Positions 6,257 to 13,373 are shown, counted from the first letter of the stretch. The stretch is 24,301 bases of DNA from Thermovenabulum sp049723235 (GCF_049723235.1 NZ_JBNARB010000025.1:1-24301); one strand, 5' to 3'. Numbers and translations: made by a program. Notes: a model not told the origin generated them from the sequence alone.

Positions 6257-6835
6257 ATGGCAAAAGTGCTGGAAATCCGCTGGCATGCAAGAGGCGGACA
6301 GGGCGCTAAGACGGCCGCTTTAATGCTTGCCGAATCCGTAGCGGAAATGGGAAAGTACGTACAGGGCTTCCCCGAATACGGACCTGAAAGGATGGGTGCT
6401 CCCATTCTTGCTTTTAACAGAATTAGCGATGAACCTATTTTTGTCCACTCCAATGTTACAAACCCCAATATAGTAATTGTTCTTGACCCCACACTTCTCG
6501 GAAAAGCCAAGATAACCGATGGAGTACCGGAGGACGGTATTTATATCATCAATACCGCCAAAACTCCACAAGAGATAAGAAAAATACTGGGAATAACCAC
6601 CGGCAAAATTTTTACCATCGATGCCACTCAGATTTCCATTGAGACCATTGGACGTCCCATACCCAATACACCGATGATGGGCGCATTTATAAGGGCAACA
6701 GGTATAATTCCTTTTGAGACCTTTATGGAACATATGAAGGAACAGCTCGGCAAAAAATTCAAGTCTAAATCAGAAGTTATTGAAGGCAACCTGAAGGCCA
6801 TAGAGAGGGCCTATATGGAGGTGAAGAGCGAATGA
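6257..6835 (+). CDS. porC: Pyruvate (2-oxoacid):ferredoxin oxidoreductase, gamma subunit
   Basis: A 192-residue catalytic-domain subunit of a four-subunit oxoacid:ferredoxin oxidoreductase, which cleaves a 2-oxoacid to acyl-CoA and CO2 while reducing ferredoxin in the cytoplasm. The family's HARGGQGAKTAA motif lies at about residues 10-21, followed by GFPEYGPERMGAPI (38-51). The ATG has the SD AAAGGAGGA. It is first in a gamma-delta-alpha-beta operon, the order of the Thermotoga and archaeal pyruvate enzymes, and overlaps porD by 4 bp (ATGA), suggesting translational coupling. Related complexes use 2-oxoisovalerate, so pyruvate is likely but not proven. Confidence 0.9.
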   Translation: MAKVLEIRWHARGGQGAKTAALMLAESVAEMGKYVQGFPEYGPERMGAPILAFNRISDEPIFVHSNVTNPNIVIVLDPTLLGKAKITDGVPEDGIYIINTAKTPQEIRKILGITTGKIFTIDATQISIETIGRPIPNTPMMGAFIRATGIIPFETFMEHMKEQLGKKFKSKSEVIEGNLKAIERAYMEVKSE

Positions 6836-7197
6836 CCTTTAATAGAAATTTTGGCTCGGGAACCAGAACAGGTTCGGTAAAACCGGGAATGAGATGGTGG
6901 GAGATTACCAGGGCGGGTAATATTTATTCTCCCGGAAACTCTAAGGAATACGAAACGGGAGACTGGAGGTCCATACGCCCTGTATGGAATAAGGAAAGAT
7001 GCATTCACTGCCTTATATGCTGGCGTTACTGCCCCGATTCTTCGATAATTGCAGAAAACGGAAAGTTCGGCGAGATCGATTACATGCACTGCAAGGGTTG
7101 CGGAATTTGCGCCAAGGTTTGTCCCGTAAATGCTATTGATATGAAGCCGGAAGATGAAACGGAAAAGGTAAAGGAGGTCGGCTCAGATGAAAACTAG
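6832..7197 (+). CDS. porD: Pyruvate (2-oxoacid):ferredoxin oxidoreductase, delta subunit (2x[4Fe-4S])
   Basis: A 121-residue ferredoxin-like subunit that passes electrons from the TPP/FeS core to external ferredoxin. Two complete CxxCxxCxxxC motifs are visible: C57, C60, C63, C67 and C87, C90, C93, C97, each last Cys followed by Pro. The N-terminal part (GSVKPGMRWWEITRAG, PVWNKERC) is typical of POR/VOR delta subunits, and the charged C-terminal tail has no obvious role. It overlaps porC by 4 bp and porA by 11 bp, so the four chains are probably made in fixed proportion. Confidence 0.93.
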   Translation: MTFNRNFGSGTRTGSVKPGMRWWEITRAGNIYSPGNSKEYETGDWRSIRPVWNKERCIHCLICWRYCPDSSIIAENGKFGEIDYMHCKGCGICAKVCPVNAIDMKPEDETEKVKEVGSDEN

Positions 7198-8365
7198 GGT
7201 TGCTCTTACCGGTAATGAAGCGGTAGCCCATGCCATGAAGCAGATAAATCCCGATGTGGTAGCCGCCTACCCTATCACACCTCAGACGGAAATTGTTCAG
7301 ATATTCTCCAGCTTTGTGTCCAACGGACAGGTGGATACCGAGTTTGTTGCGGTGGAAAGCGAGCACAGCGCCATGAGCGCGGCGATAGGGGCCGCTGCAG
7401 CGGGAGCCAGGGCAATGACCGCCACATCCAGCCAGGGCCTTGCACTCATGTTCGAAATGGTTTACATAGCCTCGTCCATGAGGCTTCCCATAGTATTTCC
7501 TGTTGTAAACAGGGCATTGAGCGGGCCTATTAACATCCACTGCGACCACAGCGATGCTATGGGCCTCAGGGATTCGGGAGTAATTCAGCTTTTTTCCGAA
7601 AATGCCCAGGAAGCTTACGACAACATCATCCAGGCCTTTAGAATTGCTGAACATCCGGAAGTAAGGCTCCCGGTCATGGTAAACCTGGATGGATTCATCA
7701 CCAGCCATGCTATGGACGTTCTGGAAGTTCTGGATGATGAAACGGTAAAGAATTTTGTGGGAGAGTACAAGCCCGAAGATTTTCTATTGAATGCCAAAAA
7801 CCCCATTTCCATGGGTAACTTGGACCTTTATGATTTTTACTTTGAACACAGGCGTCAGCAAACGGCGGCCATGGAAGCGGCCAAGGATGTAATTAAAGAG
7901 GTAGGAAAGGAATTTGCAAAAATCTCCGGAAGGGAGTACGGTCTTTTAGAGAAATACCATTTGGACGATGCACAAGTAGCTGTGGTAGTGCTCAACTCCG
8001 CGGCGGGAACCGCTAAAGGCACCTGCGACGAACTCAGGAAAAAGGGTTTAAAGGTTGGAGTTTTAAAGCCAAGGGTGTACAGGCCCTTCCCGCATGAAGA
8101 GATAAAAGAAGCGCTTAAAAACGTAAAAGTTATAGCGGTCCTGGACAGGGCGGAAACCTTCTCCACCAACGGTGGCCCCATGTTCCAGGAAATAAGGAAT
8201 GCGCTCTATGACCTTAAAGGAGATATAAAAGTTGTAAACTACATATACGGCCTTGGCGGAAGGGATCTTCTGGTGGAGCACGTGGAAAAGGTTTATAGCG
8301 ACCTTTTTGACCTCAAGGATGGAAAATCCCTGAACACAGTAAATTACCTCGGGCTAAGAGAGTAG
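7187..8365 (+). CDS. porA: Pyruvate (2-oxoacid):ferredoxin oxidoreductase, alpha subunit
   Basis: A 392-residue alpha subunit that contributes the pyrimidine-binding domain for thiamine pyrophosphate and the substrate pocket. YPITPQTEI (about residues 28-36), VAVESEHSAMSAAIGAAAAGARAMTA (54-79) and TSSQGLALMFE (80-90) are the family signatures. A transketolase C-terminal-like domain follows from about 250 (VAVVVLNSAAGTAKG). The ATG at 7187 has GGAGGT at about 7172-7177 inside porD. It reads straight into porB after 13 bp and is full length for the family. Confidence 0.93.
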   Translation: MKTRVALTGNEAVAHAMKQINPDVVAAYPITPQTEIVQIFSSFVSNGQVDTEFVAVESEHSAMSAAIGAAAAGARAMTATSSQGLALMFEMVYIASSMRLPIVFPVVNRALSGPINIHCDHSDAMGLRDSGVIQLFSENAQEAYDNIIQAFRIAEHPEVRLPVMVNLDGFITSHAMDVLEVLDDETVKNFVGEYKPEDFLLNAKNPISMGNLDLYDFYFEHRRQQTAAMEAAKDVIKEVGKEFAKISGREYGLLEKYHLDDAQVAVVVLNSAAGTAKGTCDELRKKGLKVGVLKPRVYRPFPHEEIKEALKNVKVIAVLDRAETFSTNGGPMFQEIRNALYDLKGDIKVVNYIYGLGGRDLLVEHVEKVYSDLFDLKDGKSLNTVNYLGLRE

Positions 8366-8378
8366 GAGGTGTGAATAT

Positions 8379-9326
8379 ATGGCTACATTAAAAGAACTCT
8401 CAAAGGTCCCCGAAAGGCTTGTGGGAGGTCACAGGCTCTGTGCGGGATGCGGACACGGAGTTGCTACGAGGATGGTTTTAAACGCGGTGGAAGAAAACGA
8501 GCATGTGGTGGTGGGCTGCGCTACCGGATGCCTTGAAGTAGCTACTACCATATATCCTTTTACCGCGTGGAACTGCTCCTTTATCCACAGCGCTTTTGAA
8601 AACGCCGGCGCAACCATAAGCGGCGTTGAAGCGGCATACAGGGCTTTGAAAAAGAAGGGGAAATTGACGGAAAACTTTAAATTCATAGCTTTCGGCGGAG
8701 ACGGCGGCACTTACGATATCGGACTTCAATCTCTTTCGGGCGCTATGGAAAGAGGGCATAACATAGTTTACGTATGCTTGGACAATGAGGCTTACATGAA
8801 TACGGGTATCCAGCGCTCTTCAGCTACTCCCATAGGTGCCGATACTACTACGAGCCCTGCCGGCAAAGTAATACCCGGAAAACAGCAGCCCAGAAAGGAC
8901 CTCACTGCTATAATGGCAGCCCACAACATACCCTATGTGGCTCAAGCGGCGCTCAGCAACTGGCAGGACTTATATAAAAAAGCAAAAAAGGCTGTAGAGG
9001 TTGAAGGCCCGGCATTTTTGAACATTTTATCTCCCTGCCCCAGGGGTTGGCGCTACAACACCCCGGAAATTATGGAAATCTCTAAGCTTGCGGTAGAAAC
9101 CCGTTTCTGGCCTTTATACGAAGTCGAGGACGGAAAATGGAAGCTCAATTATAAACCCAAGAAGTACGTCCCCATTGAGGAATTCCTTAAGCCACAGGGA
9201 AGGTTCAAACACCTCTTCAAGCCGGGCAATGAGCACGTTATAAAAGCTATCCAGGAAGATGTGGATAGAAGGTGGCTTGCCCTTCTTGAAAGGTGCGGTG
9301 AAACTCCCGAACTTCCTCCCAGGTAA
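8379..9326 (+). CDS. porB: Pyruvate (2-oxoacid):ferredoxin oxidoreductase, beta subunit
   Basis: A 315-residue beta subunit that binds TPP diphosphate/Mg2+ and one [4Fe-4S] cluster. GDGGTYDIG (residues 107-115) with NEAYMNTG (136-143) form the thiamine diphosphate motif. C21 and C24 (CAGCGHG), C51 and C220 (SPCPRGW) are the probable cluster ligands, and an extra Cys is at 47. The ATG follows AGGAGGTG. It is last in the operon and is followed by a very strong terminator. Family members act in both the oxidative (fermentation) and reductive (CO2 fixation) directions; the sequence does not say which applies. Confidence 0.93.
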   Translation: MATLKELSKVPERLVGGHRLCAGCGHGVATRMVLNAVEENEHVVVGCATGCLEVATTIYPFTAWNCSFIHSAFENAGATISGVEAAYRALKKKGKLTENFKFIAFGGDGGTYDIGLQSLSGAMERGHNIVYVCLDNEAYMNTGIQRSSATPIGADTTTSPAGKVIPGKQQPRKDLTAIMAAHNIPYVAQAALSNWQDLYKKAKKAVEVEGPAFLNILSPCPRGWRYNTPEIMEISKLAVETRFWPLYEVEDGKWKLNYKPKKYVPIEEFLKPQGRFKHLFKPGNEHVIKAIQEDVDRRWLALLERCGETPELPPR

Positions 9327-9332
9327 TAAGAG

Positions 9333-9371
9333 CTCCCGGGAAAAACACTTTTCCCGGGAGTTTATTTTTTT
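9333..9371 (+). terminator. Strong Rho-independent terminator of porCDAB
   Basis: CTCCCGGGAAAA (9333-9344) and TTTTCCCGGGAG (9349-9360) form a perfect 12-bp stem with an ACAC loop, then TTTATTTTTTT. Confidence 0.95.
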
Positions 9372-9432
9372 CTAATAAGGCGGAGGTGTTTTTCAAATAA
9401 TAAAAATGAAAAAAGTTTTAGGAGGAAGAACG

Positions 9433-10428
9433 ATGAAGAAAAACAGTCAGCATTTCCGATTAATAACAGGGCTTTTGATATTATCGATTGTATCCGCTCT
9501 ATTTTTTACCGGATGCGCTGCAAGGCAAAAACCCAAGGTGGCTCCAACGCCGCCCTCAATAAAAATACCGGAAAAGATAAGCAGAGGAGAAAACCAGGAA
9601 CCGGAGCTTAAAGTATATGTAGTAAAGGATAAAAAGGTAAAGCAGATGAAATTGGAGGATTACGTTACCGGGGTAGTGGCAGGCGAAGTAGAAAATACCT
9701 GGGAATTGGAAACCCTTGCCGCCCAGGCAATTCTTGCAAGAACTTACGTATTAGAATTTGTAAAGGATAAAGGGGGATCAAAGTACCAGGGGGCGGACAT
9801 TTCCACGGATTTTGAAGAAGCCCAGGCCTGGAATCCCGACAATATTAACGACAATATCAAAAAGGCGGTAGAAGCGACAAGGGGAATGGTGGTAACCTAT
9901 AACGGAGATTTTATCAAAGCCTGGTTTCATTCCCACAGCGGAGGTATGACCGCAACGGCAAAGGAAGGTTTAAACTATAAAGAAGAGGAGCCGCCCTATA
10001 TCCAGGTGGTGAAATCCGGCGATGAAAACGTGGGTCCCGAGGGGAAAAAATCCTGGAGGTACGAGTTCAGTAAGGAAGAGGTAAGAAGGCTTATTAAAGA
10101 AAAATTGGGCCAGGATACCGGTGATATAAAGGAAGTGGCGGTGCTGGAAAAAGGGCCTTCGGGAAGGGCGGTAAAAATAAAAATTGGCAATGCGGAAGTT
10201 CACGGCGCGGACCTCAGGATGGCTTTGGACCCAATGAAAATGAGGTCTAACCTTATTACCAGCCTGAAAATTGAGAAAGATAAGATAGTGATGGAAGGCA
10301 AGGGTTTTGGGCATGGAGTAGGAATGTCCCAGTGGGGAGCCAATGAAATGGCAAAACAGGGAAAAAAGGCGGAGGAAATTATAAAATACTATTTTAAAGG
10401 GGTCAAGATAGTTAAACTTTGGAATTAA
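9433..10428 (+). CDS. SpoIID/LytB-domain lipoprotein (probable peptidoglycan lytic enzyme)
   Basis: A 331-residue secreted protein. A lipoprotein signal peptide spans residues 1-27 with lipobox F25-T-G-C28, then a proline-rich linker. The SpoIID domain follows: GVVAGEVENTWE contains the probable catalytic Glu (about E85), AAQAILARTYVL follows, HSHSGGMT lies at about 166-173, and GFGHGVGMSQWGANEMA near the C-terminus. SpoIID of Bacillus is a lytic transglycosylase that works in engulfment. This lipoprotein is a paralogue, not the spoIIIC-linked spoIID, so a role in spore or vegetative wall remodelling is inference. The start at 9433 is preferred over the ATG at 9406, because AGGAGG precedes only 9433. 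Confidence 0.85.
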   Translation: MKKNSQHFRLITGLLILSIVSALFFTGCAARQKPKVAPTPPSIKIPEKISRGENQEPELKVYVVKDKKVKQMKLEDYVTGVVAGEVENTWELETLAAQAILARTYVLEFVKDKGGSKYQGADISTDFEEAQAWNPDNINDNIKKAVEATRGMVVTYNGDFIKAWFHSHSGGMTATAKEGLNYKEEEPPYIQVVKSGDENVGPEGKKSWRYEFSKEEVRRLIKEKLGQDTGDIKEVAVLEKGPSGRAVKIKIGNAEVHGADLRMALDPMKMRSNLITSLKIEKDKIVMEGKGFGHGVGMSQWGANEMAKQGKKAEEIIKYYFKGVKIVKLWN

Positions 10429-10439
10429 ATCATATTTTT

Positions 10440-10492
10440 AAGCCCTCCTTCATAAAATTTTCTAAAAGGAAATGAAGAAAGGAGGGCTTTTT
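10440..10492 (+). terminator. Terminator-like hairpin whose 3' arm holds the yabP ribosome-binding site
   Basis: AAGCCCTCCTT (10440-10450) pairs perfectly with AAGGAGGGCTT (10479-10489), followed by a T-run to 10492. TTCAT/ATGAA inside the loop can lengthen the stem. AGGAGGG in the 3' arm is the SD for the GTG at 10494. The element can therefore end transcription of the SpoIID-like gene and, in read-through RNA, hide the start of yabP. Confidence 0.8.
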
Positions 10493-10493
10493 C

Positions 10494-10775
10494 GTGGAAG
10501 AAAAGGGTCCCGGAAAACACATATTATCCCTGCAGGACAGGGAGCTTCTTGAAATTTCGGGTGTAACAAATGTAGACAAATTCACCGAAAGCGAAATCCT
10601 TCTTGATACGGTAAGGGGGACGTTAAGCATAAAAGGCGAAAAAATGCATATGAAGCAGTTAAACTTGGAAGTGGGTAATATAACAATAGAAGGTTTGATA
10701 AAACAATTAACTTATGCGGAAGATGTGAAAGAAAGGGAAAAAGCCCGGGGTTTACTTCAAAAGCTCCTGAAGTAA
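10494..10775 (+). CDS. yabP: Sporulation protein YabP
   Basis: A 93-residue YabP-family protein. In Bacillus, yabP is expressed in the mother cell under sigma-E and is needed for sporulation through an unknown mechanism. Seen: HILSLQDRELLEISGV, then TLSIKGEKMHMKQLNLEVGNITIEGLI, the usual beta-rich YabP core. The GTG start is set by AGGAGGG 7 nt upstream and directly follows the T-run of the hairpin. It lies 14 bp before yabQ. The S4-domain gene yabO often found upstream is absent; the SpoIID-like gene sits there instead. Confidence 0.87.
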   Translation: MEEKGPGKHILSLQDRELLEISGVTNVDKFTESEILLDTVRGTLSIKGEKMHMKQLNLEVGNITIEGLIKQLTYAEDVKEREKARGLLQKLLK

Positions 10776-10789
10776 AAGGGTGGTAAAAG

Positions 10790-11218
10790 GTGCTGGAAAA
10801 AGAAATGGATTTGATGGTTATAATTTTTTCTTTATTTTCCGGGTTTATTCAGGGGATGATATTTGATATTTACAGAAGGATCAGGAGGGCACTAAATCCA
10901 GGGAAAATAGAAACTGCACTGGGAGACATGATTTTCTGGATCCTTGCCACTCTTTTGATTTTTGCCCTTATTAATACGTATTTAATGGGATGGGTCAGGG
11001 GATATTTTTTTGCAGGATTTTTTACCGGGTTTTTTATTTACTTAAAAACCCTGAGCAGGTTCTTTATAAGGTTATTAATCGAGCTGGAAAAGGGGCTGGG
11101 CTTTATTGCAGGGCTGCCAGAACGTTTATTTAAAAAGATAAGGGGCGTAAAAGCGTTTAAAATGACCCTGAAAAGGATAAAAAATATTAGAAGAATTTTA
11201 AAAAAAATAAAAAAATAA
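10790..11218 (+). CDS. yabQ: Sporulation membrane protein YabQ
   Basis: A 142-residue membrane protein of the YabQ family, needed for spore cortex formation in Bacillus. Hydrophobic helices lie at about residues 7-24, 45-65 and 68-85, with FSGFIQGMIFDIYRRIRR (about 15-32) as the family signature. The C-terminus is very basic (KTIKRIKNIRRILKKIKK-like) and presumably cytoplasmic. The GTG start has AAGGGTGG 7 nt upstream. It belongs to the yabP-yabQ operon. No terminator follows; a sigma-H promoter begins 12 bp after the stop. Confidence 0.85.
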   Translation: MLEKEMDLMVIIFSLFSGFIQGMIFDIYRRIRRALNPGKIETALGDMIFWILATLLIFALINTYLMGWVRGYFFAGFFTGFFIYLKTLSRFFIRLLIELEKGLGFIAGLPERLFKKIRGVKAFKMTLKRIKNIRRILKKIKK

Positions 11219-11230
11219 GAAAAGATTGAG

Positions 11231-11259
11231 GCAGGAATTTATTTTTTTTTGTAGAATAA
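11231..11259 (+). promoter_or_regulatory. Sigma-H (Spo0H) promoter upstream of divIC
   Basis: GCAGGAATT (11231-11239) fits the -35 consensus RnAGGAWWW at every defined position. After an 11-bp T-rich spacer, GTAGAATAA (11251-11259) fits the -10 consensus RnnGAATWW at every defined position. Sigma-H drives transition-phase and early sporulation genes. The leader to divIC is about 120 nt and contains an imperfect 23-nt tandem repeat (11292-11339). Confidence 0.82.
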
Positions 11260-11387
11260 TAAAAAATACCTGGAAAGGTACTTTCAAGGTTACTTACAAA
11301 AGACTTATAAGAGCACTTGCAAAAGCACCCTTATAAAAATTTAAAAAATACCTGCACATATTAAAAAACTAAAAGAAGGTGAAGCCT

Positions 11388-11675
11388 TTGAAAAGGTCAA
11401 AGTTCAGGATAAGGCACTTTTTACTTTTGCTGTTTGTCTTTTATTTCATAACCACATTGGTTTTTCAACAGCTCAAGTTTATTGAGCTGAAAAGGGAAGA
11501 ACAAAAATTAAAAGCGAGTATAAACGAAGCACTTCAGGAGAGAGAACAGCTGGAGAAGGAACTTTCACGTTTGAACGATAAAAGCTACATAGAAAAAATT
11601 GCCAGGGAGCAGTTAAGGCTGGTAAAGCCCGGCGAATATATTTATATTATCTCCGATGATGACAAAAAACAATGA
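11388..11675 (+). CDS. divIC: Septum formation initiator DivIC/FtsB family
   Basis: A 95-residue bitopic division protein. A short basic cytoplasmic tail is followed by a transmembrane helix at about residues 10-28 (FLLLLFVFYFITTLVF), a coiled coil at about 30-65 (ELKREEQKLKASINEALQ...), and a conserved extracytoplasmic end YIEKIAREQLRLVKPGE. DivIC works with FtsL and DivIB in the divisome. The TTG at 11388 is preferred because AGAAGGTG lies 6-7 nt upstream; the GTG at 11379 sits inside that SD but would be the start if the SD match is ignored. The gene order yabP-yabQ-divIC-S1 gene matches Bacillus. Confidence 0.85.
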   Translation: MKRSKFRIRHFLLLLFVFYFITTLVFQQLKFIELKREEQKLKASINEALQEREQLEKELSRLNDKSYIEKIAREQLRLVKPGEYIYIISDDDKKQ

Positions 11676-11678
11676 TTA

Positions 11679-11707
11679 TTGACTATACATAAAAGTTGGT
11701 ATATAAT
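11679..11707 (+). promoter_or_regulatory. Sigma-A promoter of the S1-domain gene
   Basis: TTGACT (11679-11684), a 17-bp spacer and a perfect TATAAT (11702-11707), starting 3 bp after the divIC stop. Confidence 0.82.
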
Positions 11708-11749
11708 AACTTCATTAAGTGAAATTCTAAAGGGAGGAATTTTAGTATA

Positions 11750-12136
11750 ATGGCTTTAGAAGTAGGCCAGATTGTGGAAGGAAAGGTTACAGGAATTACT
11801 AAATTTGGGGCTTTTGTAGAGCTATCCGAAGGGGTCACGGGTTTGGTGCATATTTCCGAGGTGGCAGATAACTACGTAAAGGATGTAAGGGAATATCTGA
11901 ATTACAACGATGTGGTAAAGGTCAAAATCATAGCTATTTCCGAAGATGGGAAGATTAGCCTGTCAATAAGGAAATTAAAGGAAAATAACAGGAATGCCAG
12001 CAGGAAAATGTCAGCCCAGAGTTTCGAAGAAAAACTGGCAAAGTTTTTAAAGGAAAGCGAAGAACGTCAGCAGGACTTAAAAAAATACGAAGCAAAAAGG
12101 GGTGCTGGCAGCGGATCTCGAAGAAGGGCATACTAA
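11750..12136 (+). CDS. yabR: S1 RNA-binding domain protein, YabR-like
   Basis: A 128-residue protein. One S1/OB-fold domain covers about residues 3-73 (GQIVEGKVTGITKFGAFVEL, GLVHISEVADNYV, ISLSIRKL), as in polynucleotide phosphorylase and ribosomal protein S1. A charged, low-complexity C-terminal tail rich in Lys, Glu and Arg follows. Probably binds RNA or ribosomes; the exact target is unknown. The ATG follows GGGAGGA. It has its own promoter and terminator and sits directly after divIC as in Bacillus, which supports the yabR label over other S1 proteins. Confidence 0.85.
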   Translation: MALEVGQIVEGKVTGITKFGAFVELSEGVTGLVHISEVADNYVKDVREYLNYNDVVKVKIIAISEDGKISLSIRKLKENNRNASRKMSAQSFEEKLAKFLKESEERQQDLKKYEAKRGAGSGSRRRAY

Positions 12137-12157
12137 CATATTTAAACAGAATAAATT

Positions 12158-12182
12158 CCAGGGTTTTTACCCTGGTTTTTTA
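12158..12182 (+). terminator. Rho-independent terminator after the S1-domain gene
   Basis: CCAGGGT (12158-12164) and ACCCTGG (12169-12175) with a TTTT loop, followed by seven T. Confidence 0.9.
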
Positions 12183-12204
12183 ATTCTATAAAGAGGGGTT
12201 TAAT

Positions 12205-13110
12205 ATGAGGGCATGCATTGATATTGGTTCTAATTCGGTGAGGCTGCTTGTGGGCGAAGTCAACGAAAGAGAAGTAATACCCGTTTTTAAGAAGCTTACC
12301 ACAACAAGGCTGGGAAGCGGTGTGGCAAAGGACGGATTATTGGAGGAAGAAGCAGTCAATTCCACCATCGATGCCGTAAAAGAATATATGGATATTGCAA
12401 AAAATTACGGGGCAAAAAAAGTAATAGCCTTTGCCACCAGTGCGGTGAGGGAAGCAAAAAACCGGGATGAATTCTTGAAAAGAGTAAAGGAAGCCCTTGG
12501 AATAGATGTCCTGGTAATTGCCGGGGAAGAAGAGGCCGTACTTTCTTACAAAGGGGCAAGGTACGGATTGGGTTTGAAGGGAAAGACTGCCGTTATAGAT
12601 ATAGGAGGCGGCAGCACCGAGATAACTTATGGAGAACAAATTCCTGTAGAGAGCAGAAGTTTTAAAATGGGTGCGGTAAGGTGGACCCAGAGGTTTTTAA
12701 TAAATGACCCGCCTCTAAAGACAGAGATGGATGAGCTAAGCCACATAGAAAAAGAGATGTTAAAGGAGTTTGCGCAAAAAATTCAGGCATTTTCAAGAGG
12801 AGATTTACGGGCGGTGGCAGTGGGGGGCACCGCTACCACAGCCTGTGCTATAAAGCTTGGTCTTGCCGTATACGACTGGAAAAAGGTGCACGGGCAACCC
12901 TTATCAAAGGAGGATGTGGAAAACTCCCTCAAATTACTTTGCAGTGTTCCGTTATCGGAAAGACAAAAAATCCCGGGCTTAATGCCCGAGAGAGCGGATA
13001 TAATTATTGCGGGGATATTAATTTTAAAAAATATTATGGAAATGATCAATATAGATAAGGTTATCGTATCCGAAGCGGATTTGATGGATGCCGTTTTGAT
13101 GGAAAGCTAA
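12205..13110 (+). CDS. ppx: Ppx/GppA-family exopolyphosphatase/guanosine pentaphosphatase-like protein
   Basis: A 301-residue protein of the ASKHA-fold Ppx/GppA family, which hydrolyses inorganic polyphosphate and/or pppGpp. CIDIGSNSVRLLVGE (residues 4-18) is the first phosphate loop, AFATSAVREAKN (75-86) follows, GEEEA (107-111) holds the catalytic Glu, and VIDIGGGSTEI (130-140) is the second phosphate loop. It is the short form without the C-terminal HD domain of E. coli Ppx. The ATG has AGAGGGG upstream. No promoter was clear, and no terminator follows; it converges on the small minus-strand genes, 4 bp away. Whether it prefers polyphosphate or pppGpp cannot be told. Confidence 0.88.
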   Translation: MRACIDIGSNSVRLLVGEVNEREVIPVFKKLTTTRLGSGVAKDGLLEEEAVNSTIDAVKEYMDIAKNYGAKKVIAFATSAVREAKNRDEFLKRVKEALGIDVLVIAGEEEAVLSYKGARYGLGLKGKTAVIDIGGGSTEITYGEQIPVESRSFKMGAVRWTQRFLINDPPLKTEMDELSHIEKEMLKEFAQKIQAFSRGDLRAVAVGGTATTACAIKLGLAVYDWKKVHGQPLSKEDVENSLKLLCSVPLSERQKIPGLMPERADIIIAGILILKNIMEMINIDKVIVSEADLMDAVLMES

Positions 13111-13114
13111 AATA

Positions 13115-13234
13115 TTACTTCGTAACTTTGATTCGGTTTCTTTGACTTAAAAGCATTCCGATGTAAACCGTTAAGGGAATGGCAATAAGGTGCAGGATTA
13201 TCCAGTAAGTCCATCCCATTCTCGGCGTATACAT
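13115..13234 (-). CDS. Small membrane protein B (39 aa), paralogue of protein A
   Basis: A 39-codon ORF with an ATG at 13234 and a perfect AAGGAGG six nt upstream; that SD overlaps the stop codon of the upstream small gene. One predicted transmembrane helix spans about residues 9-30 (WIILHLIAIPLTVYIGMLL) with a central His and Pro, then a basic tail (QRNRIKVTK). It aligns without gaps to the 41-residue protein encoded just upstream: TP-x2-GW-x2-W-x3-H-x-IAIPL-x2-Y-x-G, about 13 identities in 31. The similarity shows both are real genes. I do not recognise the family. It ends 4 bp from the convergent ppx-like gene. Confidence 0.75.
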   Translation of the reverse strand: MYTPRMGWTYWIILHLIAIPLTVYIGMLLSQRNRIKVTK

Positions 13235-13247
13235 AAATTACCTCCTT

Positions 13248-13373
13248 TTATTCCGTAGTCTTTTCTTTTTTCATCGAAAGTCCCCAGTAAATTAAAAGAG
13301 GTATGGCGATTACGTGAATCAAAAGCCACCATCCCCACCCTATGGTAGGTGTTAAATTGTTCATATTGTTCAT
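13248..13373 (-). CDS. Small membrane protein A (41 aa), first of a tandem pair
   Basis: A 41-codon ORF with an ATG at 13373 and SD GGAGGTG 4 nt upstream. An alternative ATG lies 9 nt further in. The N-terminus is Asn/Met-rich, followed by a Trp-rich hydrophobic segment at about residues 13-33 (WGWWLLIHVIAIPLLIYWGL) with His and Pro, then a charged end (KKEKTTE). It is 42% identical over 31 residues to the next gene, 13 bp downstream, so the pair is probably a tandem duplication translated from one mRNA. Function unknown; a hetero-oligomeric membrane peptide or partner of a larger membrane complex is possible. Its likely promoter is at 13425-13453. Confidence 0.75.
   Translation of the reverse strand: MNNMNNLTPTIGWGWWLLIHVIAIPLLIYWGLSMKKEKTTE

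Noticed and set aside
7133..7708. 191-codon antisense ORF over porD-porA
   Set aside because: No start signal or domain; it mirrors the codon bias of the well-identified por genes.
9372..9405. GGAGGTG motif followed by a four-codon reading frame before the SpoIID-like gene
   Set aside because: Too short to support as a leader peptide, and no following start lies at a usable distance.
9406..9432. Upstream ATG as the start of the SpoIID-like protein
   Set aside because: No SD precedes it, and the SD AGGAGG falls inside the extra codons, pointing to the ATG at 9433.
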